19,522 bases of DNA from Planctomycetota bacterium (GCA_021809365.1 JAKBAC010000048.1:1-19522); one strand, 5' to 3'. Positions 9,872 through 18,830 are shown, counted from the first letter of the stretch. A program made the numbers and translations. The notes: generated by a model from the letters alone, not told the origin.

Positions 9872-12232
9872 TCACGGTTTGGCATGTGCCGCGGCCCGGT
9901 TTTGTTGACTCTGTAAGAATGCGGCCACCAGCCGGATATGGTCATAGCTTACTTCTTCGTGAAGCGCCACGAAGATGGGTTTGAGCCGTTGACCGCCATG
10001 TTCACGGATGGCTCCTTGAACGCGGGCAAAAATGGCATCGGGGACCCACGCGGAAATGGTGTTCGGCTTCTTGACGGTGATATATTCAGCCAGATATTCC
10101 GCCAGTGTGCTTTCGGCCCGACCGGTCTTTTTGGCAACGTCGCTGATGGATTGGCCCTGCGCAAAAAGCTCAAAGGCCTTCTCTTTGCCGGGATTGGGGC
10201 GGCTGCCGGCGGAGGGCCTGGTAACCGCGGTCGGGCGATCGGCCACCACATCCGTTGGCAATTGATTGCTCGCGCAATAATCCACAATAACAGGAATGAT
10301 CCGGTCGCCCAGGGATTGGAGTTTGGCTTCACCAATGCCGTAAATCATCCTTAGTGCGCCAAGTGTGGTGGGGCGAATGCGTGCCAGCTCACGCAATGTC
10401 GCGTCTGAAAGAATCACATACGGAGCCACGCCGCGCTCTGTGGCAATCGCGCGGCGCCATGTGCGCAATGCCTCAAATAAATTGCGATCCACACCCTGCC
10501 ATGAGATTTCCCGCGGCTGCGACTTGCCCGCCGCTTCGGTGGTTTTTTGCGCCAATTGAATCAGCCTTACGGGCTGAAGCCCTTTCATCACCGCGACCGA
10601 CGCCGCATTCAATTTGAGGATCGGCGCGGTCCGCCCTTCATTCAAAACAAGATTTTCCTGCGCCAGCACGCCCTGGCCGATAAGTTGATAAATGAAGTTC
10701 CGCAGGTCCGCCTTGGAATGCTCTCGTAACAGGCCATGCACTGAGAGTTGATCGTGTTGAAGCTGGCGAATTTTTTCGATATTTTCACCGCGCAGCACCG
10801 CCAGAACATGTCCCGCGCCGAATCGCTGCCCGGTGCGCGCCACCGCGGAAAGTATTTTTTGCGCAATAACCAGAGCGTCCGCAACCGGTTCCGTATCGCC
10901 AAGGCAGTGATCACACGCCTGGCAATTGGACTGGTCGGGGGGTGGAACTTCGGAATCCACCGCCGGCGGCACATACCGCTGGCCGAAATATTCCACCAAC
11001 GCCTTATGCCGACACACCGCGCCGCGCGCAAAGCGATCCATATCATCAAGGTGCCGCAATGCCGTGGAAACATAATCAGGGCTTACCGGCGTACCGGCCA
11101 GAGCCGCGTCGGCCGCGGAATGTTCGATGAGCGATTTCCAGGTCATGACATCTTGTCCGGAATAGAGCAGCACACATTGCGCCTCCAGGCCGTCACGGCC
11201 GGCGCGGCCCGTCTCCTGTTGATATGCCTCGATGGATTTGGGCATGCCCGTGTGCAGCACATAGCGGATGTTGGATCGGTCAATACCCATTCCAAAGGCG
11301 ATGGTCGCCACAATCAAATCACATTTCTCCTGTGCGAAGGCATTTTGCGCATTGCGGCGAATTTCCGCGGTCATGCCCGCATGATACCCCAGTGCCCTCG
11401 GACCGCTTCCTTTGTGCCGCGCGTTGAGCGCTGCAACAATGTCATCGACATCTTTGCGGCGCAGACAATATATAATGCCCGCTTCATCCCGATGTTGTTC
11501 CAGCACCTGCTCAACCTGCTCCATGAGGTTCCGCCGGGGCAGCACGCGATACGTCAAATTGGGGCGATCAAAATTCCCCACGAGTTCCAGCGGTTGATCA
11601 AGCCGCAACCGTGCCGCAATGTCCGCGCGCACCGATTCGGTTGCGGTGGCGGTGAAGGCGTGAATGGAGCAACCCGGAAACAGCGATTTCAGAATTGAAA
11701 GCCGCCGGTATTCAGGCCGGAAGTCGTGGCCCCAGTGGCTGACACAATGCGCTTCATCGATGGCAAACGTCCGTACTTCGGCATCGCGCAACAATTGGAC
11801 AAAAGCGCCGCCATCGGCGGAATCGCCGTTACCCTGTTGTCCGATGAGCTTCTCCGGGGAAACAAACAGTATGTCCAATCGGCCGGCGCGCAGCAGTGAC
11901 GCCGTTTCCCGCCGTTGTTCGGCATTCAGAGAGGAATCCATCTGCGCCGCCGCCACGCCGATGGATCGCAGCGAATCCACCTGATCCTTCATCAGGGCAA
12001 TCAGCGGAGACACCACCACCGTCGGCCCCCGGCCACACCGGGCCAGATGGATTGCGGGGGCTTGATAACAAAGGGATTTTCCGCCACCGGTGGGCATGAT
12101 TACCACGGAATCGCGTTTGGCGAGGACCGCCTCCATGGCCTGTTGCTGCAGTGGCCGCAGTTGGCGGAATCCCCAGAGTTCCGCAATCAGGGCCAGCAGA
12201 TTGGGTATTGAAACTGAAGTTGTATCCGGCAT
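9872..12232 (-). CDS. recQ: ATP-dependent DNA helicase RecQ with C-terminal HTH-like extension
   Basis: This 3'-5' DNA helicase acts in recombination and replication-fork repair. At 786 residues it is clearly longer than the roughly 600 of E. coli RecQ. Visible parts are Walker A MPTGGGKS (46-53), the DEAH box at 159-162 followed by the RecQ aromatic loop CVSHWGHDFRPEY, motif VI QQETGRAGRDG (338-348), and a zinc site from Cys407, Cys437, Cys440 and Cys443. An RQC winged-helix region comes next, an HRDC domain at about 583-653, and a further region at about 684-775 (ELFAQGQSISDVAKKTGRAE) resembling the helix-turn-helix domain found at the end of some bacterial RecQ and RecQ-like proteins. The ATG at 12232 has only a weak, distant AGGG, so the start is less certain than the family. 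No convincing promoter was found upstream. Confidence 0.95.
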   Translation of the reverse strand: MPDTTSVSIPNLLALIAELWGFRQLRPLQQQAMEAVLAKRDSVVIMPTGGGKSLCYQAPAIHLARCGRGPTVVVSPLIALMKDQVDSLRSIGVAAAQMDSSLNAEQRRETASLLRAGRLDILFVSPEKLIGQQGNGDSADGGAFVQLLRDAEVRTFAIDEAHCVSHWGHDFRPEYRRLSILKSLFPGCSIHAFTATATESVRADIAARLRLDQPLELVGNFDRPNLTYRVLPRRNLMEQVEQVLEQHRDEAGIIYCLRRKDVDDIVAALNARHKGSGPRALGYHAGMTAEIRRNAQNAFAQEKCDLIVATIAFGMGIDRSNIRYVLHTGMPKSIEAYQQETGRAGRDGLEAQCVLLYSGQDVMTWKSLIEHSAADAALAGTPVSPDYVSTALRHLDDMDRFARGAVCRHKALVEYFGQRYVPPAVDSEVPPPDQSNCQACDHCLGDTEPVADALVIAQKILSAVARTGQRFGAGHVLAVLRGENIEKIRQLQHDQLSVHGLLREHSKADLRNFIYQLIGQGVLAQENLVLNEGRTAPILKLNAASVAVMKGLQPVRLIQLAQKTTEAAGKSQPREISWQGVDRNLFEALRTWRRAIATERGVAPYVILSDATLRELARIRPTTLGALRMIYGIGEAKLQSLGDRIIPVIVDYCASNQLPTDVVADRPTAVTRPSAGSRPNPGKEKAFELFAQGQSISDVAKKTGRAESTLAEYLAEYITVKKPNTISAWVPDAIFARVQGAIREHGGQRLKPIFVALHEEVSYDHIRLVAAFLQSQQNRAAAHAKP

Positions 12233-12357
12233 AATCTAAGAATCCCTCGAAAAGCACAATGCTACCGCCAAACGCGGTCCGGCACCATTCACCACCAACA
12301 ATCCAGCCTGGGAGGGGGCCTGTGGCCGATTCTGCAACGCGGCGGCGCTGCCAGCAT

Positions 12358-12682
12358 TTAGGAGTTAGGAGTTAGGAGATAGGAGCCACGAGGCAACTGT
12401 CGCTGCGGCGACGACGACTACGACGGTATTAACCACAACGACACAACGACACAAAGATACGACGACGGAACGACACGTTTCAACGAAACGCTGCGCTCAA
12501 CGAGCAACGAGCAACGAGCAACAGAGTGATAACGCACCGCGATGACGCGGGGACGGAACGACGGTAAGCCACAGAGATCACAGAGATCAGAGAGATGAGA
12601 CGCGACTGTCGCTGCGGCGACGACGACGGTATTAACCACGAGGTAGCGGAGGCCAATTTCAACGAACAACGAGCAACGAACA
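12358..12682. repeat. Cluster of short tandem repeats between recQ and the transposase debris
   Basis: This non-coding tract is built of several short repeats. TTAGGAG occurs three times plus one variant at 12358-12385, and ACAACGAC occurs twice plus a variant near 12436-12459. CAACGAG occurs three times plus CAAC at 12498-12522, and CACAGAGAT occurs twice plus a variant near 12574-12600. A longer block starting CTGTCGCTGCGGCGACGA appears at 12397-12436 and again at 12606-12639, differing only by a 6-base indel. No plausible gene is present. Strings of this type are seen between genes in several environmental phyla. Related units recur at the right end of the window. Confidence 0.85.
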
Positions 12683-12760
12683 ACTTGACACGTGCAGCGA
12701 CGGCGAGGGCGGGAGTTATCTGGGAGGGCGGTTGTTTTCCGCCGCCGTAATTTTTATTAA

Positions 12761-12812
12761 CTAATCACGTCCCCGTTCCGCTTCTCCTAATCACGTCCCC
12801 GTTCCGCTTCTC
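12761..12812 (+). repeat. Perfect 26-bp tandem duplication
   Basis: Bases 12761-12786 and 12787-12812 are identical, each starting CTAATCACGTCCCCGTTCCG and ending CTTCTC. They lie just downstream of a small GGCGG/CCGCC hairpin (12727-12731 and 12739-12743) followed by an AT-rich tract. Confidence 0.95.
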
Positions 12813-12855
12813 AGGTTGTCAGACACGTCGGCGTCGCATGGCCAGGGCGGCGAGA

Positions 12856-13063
12856 TCAGAAGAAGTCGACCAGAACATCGGTAAGCAGACTGGGATTTTT
12901 ACCGGCCCAAGCGTTCGTGAGAAGAGTCTTGATCGTTTCAAATCCCGGCGCGCCGGGGCTGGCGGGCCGTGCGTAACACCGACATGAGCACAGCCGTGGC
13001 TCTGGCTTTCCGTTCGCTGCGGCTGCCGCCGGTGATCTTCCGCATCACCACCGCTAGCCGTAA
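12856..13063 (-). pseudogene. Decayed C-terminal fragment of an IS66-like transposase
   Basis: On the minus strand one frame from 13063 reads LRLAVVMRKITGGSRSERKA and continues ATAVLMSVLRTARQ, then hits a stop at 12940-12938. A second frame, one base shifted near 12950-12965, continues PGFETIKTLLTNAWAGKNPS and LLTDVLVDFF to a TGA at 12858-12856. Joined, these resemble the C-terminal end of IS66-type transposases (arginine-rich RK-x-x-x-G-x-x-SE block, helix ending in RTA-x-x-x-G, then a PSLL tail). The 5' part is missing. The join relies on a frameshift I inferred by eye and the family assignment is from memory of the pattern. No terminal repeats could be assigned. Confidence 0.45.
12944..12957. 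repeat. 14-bp palindrome, first copy
   Basis: CCCGGCGCGCCGGG is perfectly self-complementary and recurs at 19238-19251. It lies at the inferred frameshift point of the IS66-like fragment. Confidence 0.8.
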
Positions 13064-13164
13064 GGAACGGGGCCGAAATAACCTTCCGGTTTGGCAATGG
13101 TTTATTGTGATAAGGAAGTATGGACAGGATGTCCGCAGTTTTTTTGTGAATAAGGGATTCGGCC

Positions 13165-13423
13165 ATGGAAGGCTACGGAATTCAAGTTGAACGGATGATA
13201 AAGCGACTGGGCCAGACGCTTTCGGAAAAAGATCGACGGCGATACGCTGCCGTGGAGGCGGTCAAGTTTGGGCACGGTGGTAGTGAGTATGTGGCCGGGC
13301 TATTGGGTTGTGATCGCGAGACCATCGACCAGAGCCGCGTTGATTTTGGGATTTGGGGAAGACCCGGCGGTAAAACATGTCCGAAAAGATCCGGGTCTTC
13401 ATCGACGATACATATTTCGTTGA
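13165..13423 (+). pseudogene. Truncated N-terminal fragment of an ISAzo13-like transposase
   Basis: An ATG at 13165 with AAGGGA seven bases upstream opens a frame with LSEKDRRRYAAVEAVKFGHG and YVAGLLGCDRETI. This matches the N-terminal helix-turn-helix region of ISAzo13-type transposases, which normally continue for some 400 residues. After about residue 60 the frame loses similarity. A different frame from about 13358 continues EDPAVKHVRKDPG, like the family's basic segment, and stops at 13421-13423. The gene is therefore a frameshifted stump without its catalytic part. It abuts the next gene and may have donated the sequence upstream of that gene's start. Confidence 0.55.
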
Positions 13424-13466
13424 TTATACTACCTGCCAAATAAACTGTGAACAAAATGAGGTGGAT

Positions 13467-13892
13467 ATGCTCACAATTTCCGGCCGACAACTGGGGACGC
13501 GCAAGAAACTGTTTGACGATTACTCTATACCCCTGCCGCCGGACTCCGGTGGCGGCGATCCTTGGACGCTGCGCAAGCTTATTATTGCCATCGTTCATCG
13601 GGAAGTCGAGGCCTTTGGCCGCAGGCAAGCTGAAAATCGGCTGGAAAAAGTGCTGTCCCCACAGCAGATTCAAAACTCCGCGGCACAGGGAAAAGTTGCC
13701 ATGGGCGGCCGCAATATCATTCAAAAGGTGGACCCAGATTCTGCGGTAGTCAATGCTTTACAGGCGTTTGAAGATGGACTGTATCTGGTGATGATTGACG
13801 GGGTGGAGCACCGCAATCTTGATGTGGTTGTCGGGGTACATGAGCAAAGCCGGGTCACATTTATTCGACTGGTGTTCCTGGCCGGGGCCTGA
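13467..13892 (+). CDS. Small conserved-looking protein paired with the DUF4132 gene
   Basis: I do not recognise a named family, but the 141-residue product looks like proteins I recall beside DUF4132 genes. It opens MLTISGRQLGTRKKLF, has a charged helix HREVEAFGRRQAENRLEKVL, and ends with ALQAFEDGLYLVMIDGVE and a short beta-rich tail VTFIRLVFLAG. No signal peptide, membrane segment or metal-binding motif is visible, so it is probably cytoplasmic. The start is placed at ATG 13467 after GAGGTGG. An in-frame ATG at 13377 would add 30 residues that overlap the transposase stump and look unrelated. The giant DUF4132 gene starts 39 bases after its stop, so the two probably form an operon. The function is unknown; a partner or regulator of the large protein is a reasonable guess only. 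Confidence 0.7.
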   Translation: MLTISGRQLGTRKKLFDDYSIPLPPDSGGGDPWTLRKLIIAIVHREVEAFGRRQAENRLEKVLSPQQIQNSAAQGKVAMGGRNIIQKVDPDSAVVNALQAFEDGLYLVMIDGVEHRNLDVVVGVHEQSRVTFIRLVFLAGA

Positions 13893-13931
13893 TCCCACAA
13901 GTTAAATAACGAATTTTGCCGGTGGTGAATA

Positions 13932-16900
13932 ATGAGTACCCCTGACGCGGGAAAACCCAATATAAAAACCCAGGTGAACGATGAATTCTGGAAGGGCCAG
14001 TTGGCGGCGACTGAATCGCAGACCGACGTGGAAGTTCGGGCGGTGGCGAGATTTCTTCTCGGAGCCGATGAACGTGGAGAGAAACTGCAAAATCGGGATG
14101 TGATTAATAAACTTGCCCTTCAATGCCTGAGTCGGTTTAAAGCGCTTAACTCAACCCAGCGAGCGCATCTGATCATGGCGGTTTTCCCACATTTCCACTC
14201 CACGGTGTCGCATGCCCTGGATATATTTCCACGGTTTCCTATTTCCAAAGGTGGCTATCGGCGATCCTTTCGCGCACTTGGCCAACCAGCGATTACAGAT
14301 CGGCTACGGCTCGAGTGGTTGATAAAAATCGCCGCAACTCTGCGCCCATATCCCTATGATCTTCAGTGGGTGACTCACTGGGCACCGTATCTGGGTTGTT
14401 ACGATAACCGAATTTCCATTCTACTGGCGGCAGCGATGGAGATGAAGGATCAGACCGCCGATGACGTTTTCACGGCCCTGACTACTGGAACCGCATTACC
14501 GAATGGCGGTAGCCCATTCGGCCGCCATACCATTGTTGCACTGTTGATGGCGGAAGAAAGGCGCGGGTGGGAATTTGTGGAAAGGCTTCTGCTCTCCGCG
14601 CAGCGCGATGAGGGATTGCGGCAAGTTATTCTCGAAGCGGCGGATGAAGCACATCCGGAGGCCTACATCCGGATACTGCGGATTATCATGGAAAATAACC
14701 TGATCCGGTTTGCTTCGGTGGCCCGGTCCGTGTGCGTCTGGTTTGGTTTTCTGGTTGATGCCATGCAGGGAAAAATGCTGGAACATATCCTGGAAGTGCT
14801 GTTGAGATATTTGACTAATCCAGCCGCTCGAAATCTGGCGTTGCAATCGGCTGAGGCTTTGGAAACATATCTCGCGCTCTGGTGTGGTGCGTTTGAAAAT
14901 TTAATGACCGCGCTGCCAGAAGCTCGAAAGATCCTCGCCGACGCTGACGGCGACCGCCGGCTGGCCGGCGCTTGGTTTCTGGCCAATTGCCGGCTACCGG
15001 CTTCCGATGAGCTTGTGGCCAGTTTGGTGGAAGATGGCGACCCGCGGATTGCGGCACTGGGATTGATGAAATGCGCCCAGCTCCGTGCAACCGCCGCAAA
15101 GGATATTTTTGACCGACTGATCCGTCAGCTTGCTCTCTTGCCGGCCACTTCGAAAATTATTTCGCTTAATCCGCTGCCCATACCACCAACAGTTGTATCG
15201 CGGGTATTGGCCGCCGATGCTCTGGTGGAAAATCTGGCAGGGCGTTCCCCACTTGAACTTGTGGCACACATGCCCAAGATGAGTATCTCTGGCCGCGCCA
15301 GAACCGCGAAAGCAATTTCCGAAATCAATCCCCCTACCGCCGCGGTGCGCGAAGCGCTGGTACAAGGGCTGCAAGATGCGGCATCCGGTGTCAGAAGTGT
15401 CTGCCTCGATGCCTTGGAAAAATCACACCTGCAGCCTGCGGAAAGCTTCGCGGTGGAAGCATTACTTAGCCGAAAAGCTGATGATTTGCGGCGCGGCTGC
15501 ATCACGCTTCTGGCAACGCTGCCGGATGATGCGGCGTTGGAGAGTGCCCGGCGGCTGATCACCACGGGTGACAGTCGCCAGCGCAGTGCGGGCATCGAGC
15601 TGATCACGGTGCTTTATAAAGCCAGTCGCAAAGAGGAACAGTGCCGGGAAATGGCCAGAAACGTAACACAGCCAGGGATGGATATTTCGTCCGTTGAACG
15701 TCAGCTCCTTGCGATATTTGATCAGCCGGAGGGTAGTGATCTCACACTGGCGGACTCACTGGGATTGGCTTTGGCTTCGGATCGCACATGGCCTGCCGCA
15801 CCCCAGTTACGCAAGGTGCAATTCGTGCTGGACTCCACGAGGGCTGATATTTTGGCGCTCGACGCACTTATTGACCGCTACGCCCAAACGCCGGTGATAC
15901 CACGGAGCCATGATGGTAAGCCAGGAGAAGAAACGCTTCTGGGCAACCTCCGAGGATTTACCTATTCCATGGATCGTCCCATCGCGCTGCAACAGGACCA
16001 ATTTTTACTGCGCGACATGTGGATGACATGGTTTCATCAACGCCCGTCCGCTTCTGTTCAAAGCGATGGTCTTGATCTGGCCCGTTTGATGAACTGCCGG
16101 GCGGGTTTGGATAATCTATCACCAAACGTGCTGGAAAAACCCGTACTCGGCCCATATCCGGAATTAAAATACGCCGGCCTGGTCGAAAGTATTATCCGGT
16201 GGATCACCATGATCGTGCGGCCCGATCCGCTGGAATTTTTACTGGACTGTTTTGAAACGCTCTGCGCCCAGATGCCGCGGGAATACTTAACGAAGCGGGC
16301 CGAACCTTCGCCGAATTTTCCGGCCTCTTTACAGAACCGCGAACCAATATGGCGAATTTACAATGGCTTTATTGAACGCAGCCGGAAGATTCTGGCATTT
16401 CATTTTAACTTTCTTCCCGAGAAATGGACGCCTGAGGTCACAGGACGATATTTCCGACTCTTGCGCTGGCTTGATGAGCCGGGAGTGAATATCGACCGCA
16501 GGGCAGCGGATTTGGATGTGGTGCTCAAGGCCTTTTCCATGGGTGTAGCCAGCCGCGCTGATGTCATAGACACGATGATCGGAGCGAACTGGAACCAGAG
16601 AACCCGCTCGGGGTGGTTTTATAACTTTTCCCGGCTTTCCTCGCGCAAGCCGAATATCTGGGTGCAGACGTATCCGGTATTGAAGGAGATGGTCGTCGAT
16701 ATACGCAAACACGCAATGAACATTGAACTAAAGCGCGGGGAACTGCCAACGCCGGCAACCCCACTGGTTACGCATATCAGCCATACCGGTGATTTAACAG
16801 ATTTAATAAGTATTATGCAGGCGCTGGATACAGCGTCCCTGTCGCGCAACAGCGGATACAAACCAGAGGGACGCATCGAGGTTCTCAGCCGTCTGGCACA

Positions 16901-18824
16901 GCGAACTATCCCGGAACAAGCCGATACGCCCGCGTCATTTGCGCAGGTAGTAAGACAAAAAGGAATCGACGACAACCAGCTTCTGCCCCTGGCGTTCTAC
17001 GCACCACAGTGGGCTGGCCATGTAGAGGCCGCACTGCGGTGGCCCGGCTTGGAGGACGGCATTTATTGGATTCATGCGCATGCTAAAGGCCGTGACTGGT
17101 ATGTGGACCGTGAACTAAAGGAGCAATGGAATTCCAATATTCGCCTCAGGACGGAAATTCCCGCTGAAGACCTCATGGATGGTGCCGTGGATGTCAAATG
17201 GTTTTTCAGGGTTCACAAAATTCTCGGCTCCAGACGATGGCGGGCGCTCTACGACGCCGCAAAATTTGCGTCCAGCGGCACCGGGCACGCCCGAGCGAAG
17301 CTCTTTGCCGCGTCTATGTTGAATCAGATAAAGGAAAAAGATTTAACCGCGAAAATAACATCCAGGCGGAATCAGGATGCGGTACGGTCACTGGGATTAA
17401 TTCCGGTGCCGGAGAATCAGCTGCGCGCCAAGATTGTGGAGCGGCGGTACCGGGTAATACAGGACTTTATACGCAGCGGAAGAAAATTTGGCCGCCAAAA
17501 GCAGGCCAGCGAACGCCGCGCCGCGGAAATCGGCCTGCTAAACCTGGCGCGATCCGCCGGATATCGGGATCCTATGCGCCTGAGCTGGGCCATGGAAGGT
17601 CTCGCCACTGCGGATTTGCGATCCGGTGCTGTGAACATTATGGAAAACAATTACAGCGTGACGTTGGCACTTGATAGCGGAGGCTTCCCGAGTCTATCGA
17701 TCACAAAATCCGGCCACGCACTGAAATCCATTCCGGCTGAAATGAAAAGAAATACCGGCGTTGCCGCGCTGCTGCAACGCAAAGGTGATCTTGAAAAGTC
17801 CCGCCGCCGCATGATCTTGGGGCTTGAGTCCGCGATGTGCCGGGGCGACGACTTTTCCCGGCGGGAATTGCTGGATTTGCTGACTAATCCGCAGGTAAGG
17901 CCTCTGTTGGAGAGCCTGCTGTTAATCAACGGCGAGGTTCTTGGATACCTGACCGCCGACGGCATGTGTCTGCGGACGGCGCAAGGGATCATTGAACCGC
18001 TAAGCAACATTCACCCCATTCGCATCGCTCATCCGGCGGACCTGTTTTTATCTAAGCAGTGGTCTATCTGGCAGCATGATTGTTTTGAGCGGCAGCGGAC
18101 ACAGCCGTTCAAACAGATTTTCCGAGAGTTCTACCCCCTCACGCAGACTGAGCAGGAAGCGATCAACCAATCGCGGCGTTACGCCGGACATCAACTTAAC
18201 GCCCGGCAGGCTCTGGCGTTGCTTGGCTCCCGCGGATGGATTATCAAACCAGAAACTGGAATTTTCAAAGTATACTATGATGTCGGCCTTGTCGCGTGGT
18301 TGAGCTTTCAGGAAGCATTTATGACCCCGTCCGAAGTCGATGGCCTGACCATTGAAGGCGTGATATTCACCCGCCGATCGGCTGCCGACATTCTGCCGCT
18401 AACGGATATTCCGATGCGCCTGTTCAGCGAAACCATGCGCGATCTGGATCTTCTGGTGGCGGTGGCCCATCGGGGGGGCGTTGATCCCGAAGCTTCGGCT
18501 TCAACCGTAGAAATGCGTGGCAAGTTGATCAATGAAACTATCTTGCTGCTGCGATTGGATAATGTGACCGTGGAGGGACGATTTGCGATTATCTCCGGAA
18601 AACTTGGCACGTATAACATTCATTTAGGCAGCAGCAATGTGCAAATGACGCCCGGTGGCGCGTTGGAGATTGTGGCGGTACACAGCCAGGGGCGCGGTCG
18701 GATTTTTCTGCCCTTCGCCGATGATGATCCCAAAACCGCTGAAGTCCTAAGCAAAGTACTGCTGCTGGCTCGCGATCAGGATATTAAAGATCCGCGATTG
18801 CTGGAGCAGATCCGTCGCACATAA
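13932..18824 (+). CDS. Giant DUF4132-family protein with HEAT-like helical N-terminal region
   Basis: The 1630-residue protein has no signal peptide or membrane segment and is probably cytoplasmic. The C-terminal third matches the DUF4132 family (as in E. coli YehI/MolR-type proteins). Key blocks are RWRALYDAAKFASSGTGHAR, RKFGRQKQASERRAAEIGL, RYAGHQLNARQALALLGSRG (Tyr1417 onwards), VAHRGGVDPEASASTVEMR (around His1513) and FADDDPKTAEVLSKVLLLAR near the end. Residues 1-700 are rich in paired helices with alternating Leu/Ala and charged positions, for example ALVQGLQDAASGVRSVCLDA, consistent with HEAT-like repeats. The length is typical of the long DUF4132/DUF5724 type. The reading frame is intact. 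The ribosome binding site is weak (GGTGGTG). The biochemical activity is unknown. In other genomes I recall relatives near MoxR-ATPase, VWA and SWIM genes, but none is visible here. Confidence 0.88.
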   Translation: MSTPDAGKPNIKTQVNDEFWKGQLAATESQTDVEVRAVARFLLGADERGEKLQNRDVINKLALQCLSRFKALNSTQRAHLIMAVFPHFHSTVSHALDIFPRFPISKGGYRRSFRALGQPAITDRLRLEWLIKIAATLRPYPYDLQWVTHWAPYLGCYDNRISILLAAAMEMKDQTADDVFTALTTGTALPNGGSPFGRHTIVALLMAEERRGWEFVERLLLSAQRDEGLRQVILEAADEAHPEAYIRILRIIMENNLIRFASVARSVCVWFGFLVDAMQGKMLEHILEVLLRYLTNPAARNLALQSAEALETYLALWCGAFENLMTALPEARKILADADGDRRLAGAWFLANCRLPASDELVASLVEDGDPRIAALGLMKCAQLRATAAKDIFDRLIRQLALLPATSKIISLNPLPIPPTVVSRVLAADALVENLAGRSPLELVAHMPKMSISGRARTAKAISEINPPTAAVREALVQGLQDAASGVRSVCLDALEKSHLQPAESFAVEALLSRKADDLRRGCITLLATLPDDAALESARRLITTGDSRQRSAGIELITVLYKASRKEEQCREMARNVTQPGMDISSVERQLLAIFDQPEGSDLTLADSLGLALASDRTWPAAPQLRKVQFVLDSTRADILALDALIDRYAQTPVIPRSHDGKPGEETLLGNLRGFTYSMDRPIALQQDQFLLRDMWMTWFHQRPSASVQSDGLDLARLMNCRAGLDNLSPNVLEKPVLGPYPELKYAGLVESIIRWITMIVRPDPLEFLLDCFETLCAQMPREYLTKRAEPSPNFPASLQNREPIWRIYNGFIERSRKILAFHFNFLPEKWTPEVTGRYFRLLRWLDEPGVNIDRRAADLDVVLKAFSMGVASRADVIDTMIGANWNQRTRSGWFYNFSRLSSRKPNIWVQTYPVLKEMVVDIRKHAMNIELKRGELPTPATPLVTHISHTGDLTDLISIMQALDTASLSRNSGYKPEGRIEVLSRLAQRTIPEQADTPASFAQVVRQKGIDDNQLLPLAFYAPQWAGHVEAALRWPGLEDGIYWIHAHAKGRDWYVDRELKEQWNSNIRLRTEIPAEDLMDGAVDVKWFFRVHKILGSRRWRALYDAAKFASSGTGHARAKLFAASMLNQIKEKDLTAKITSRRNQDAVRSLGLIPVPENQLRAKIVERRYRVIQDFIRSGRKFGRQKQASERRAAEIGLLNLARSAGYRDPMRLSWAMEGLATADLRSGAVNIMENNYSVTLALDSGGFPSLSITKSGHALKSIPAEMKRNTGVAALLQRKGDLEKSRRRMILGLESAMCRGDDFSRRELLDLLTNPQVRPLLESLLLINGEVLGYLTADGMCLRTAQGIIEPLSNIHPIRIAHPADLFLSKQWSIWQHDCFERQRTQPFKQIFREFYPLTQTEQEAINQSRRYAGHQLNARQALALLGSRGWIIKPETGIFKVYYDVGLVAWLSFQEAFMTPSEVDGLTIEGVIFTRRSAADILPLTDIPMRLFSETMRDLDLLVAVAHRGGVDPEASASTVEMRGKLINETILLLRLDNVTVEGRFAIISGKLGTYNIHLGSSNVQMTPGGALEIVAVHSQGRGRIFLPFADDDPKTAEVLSKVLLLARDQDIKDPRLLEQIRRT

Positions 18825-18830
18825 GACCAC

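Noticed and set aside
10748..11698. 316-codon plus-strand ORF opposite recQ
   Set aside because: It is antisense to the helicase motifs, and its composition and lack of start signals point to a shadow frame.
12489..12682. CRISPR array
   Set aside because: The repeat units are 7-9 bases and contiguous. There are no spacers of regular length and no cas genes.
12819..13166. 115-codon minus-strand ORF with an LAALAMRRRRV end that looks like a PEP-CTERM-type tail
   Set aside because: No PEP motif or transmembrane helix precedes the basic end. The two other minus frames over the same bases carry the transposase-like similarity, so this frame is most likely noise.
13377..13466. Upstream in-frame ATG as the start of the small gene before DUF4132
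   Set aside because: The extra 30 residues overlap the transposase stump in another frame and there is no ribosome binding site at 13377, while GAGGTGG precedes ATG 13467.
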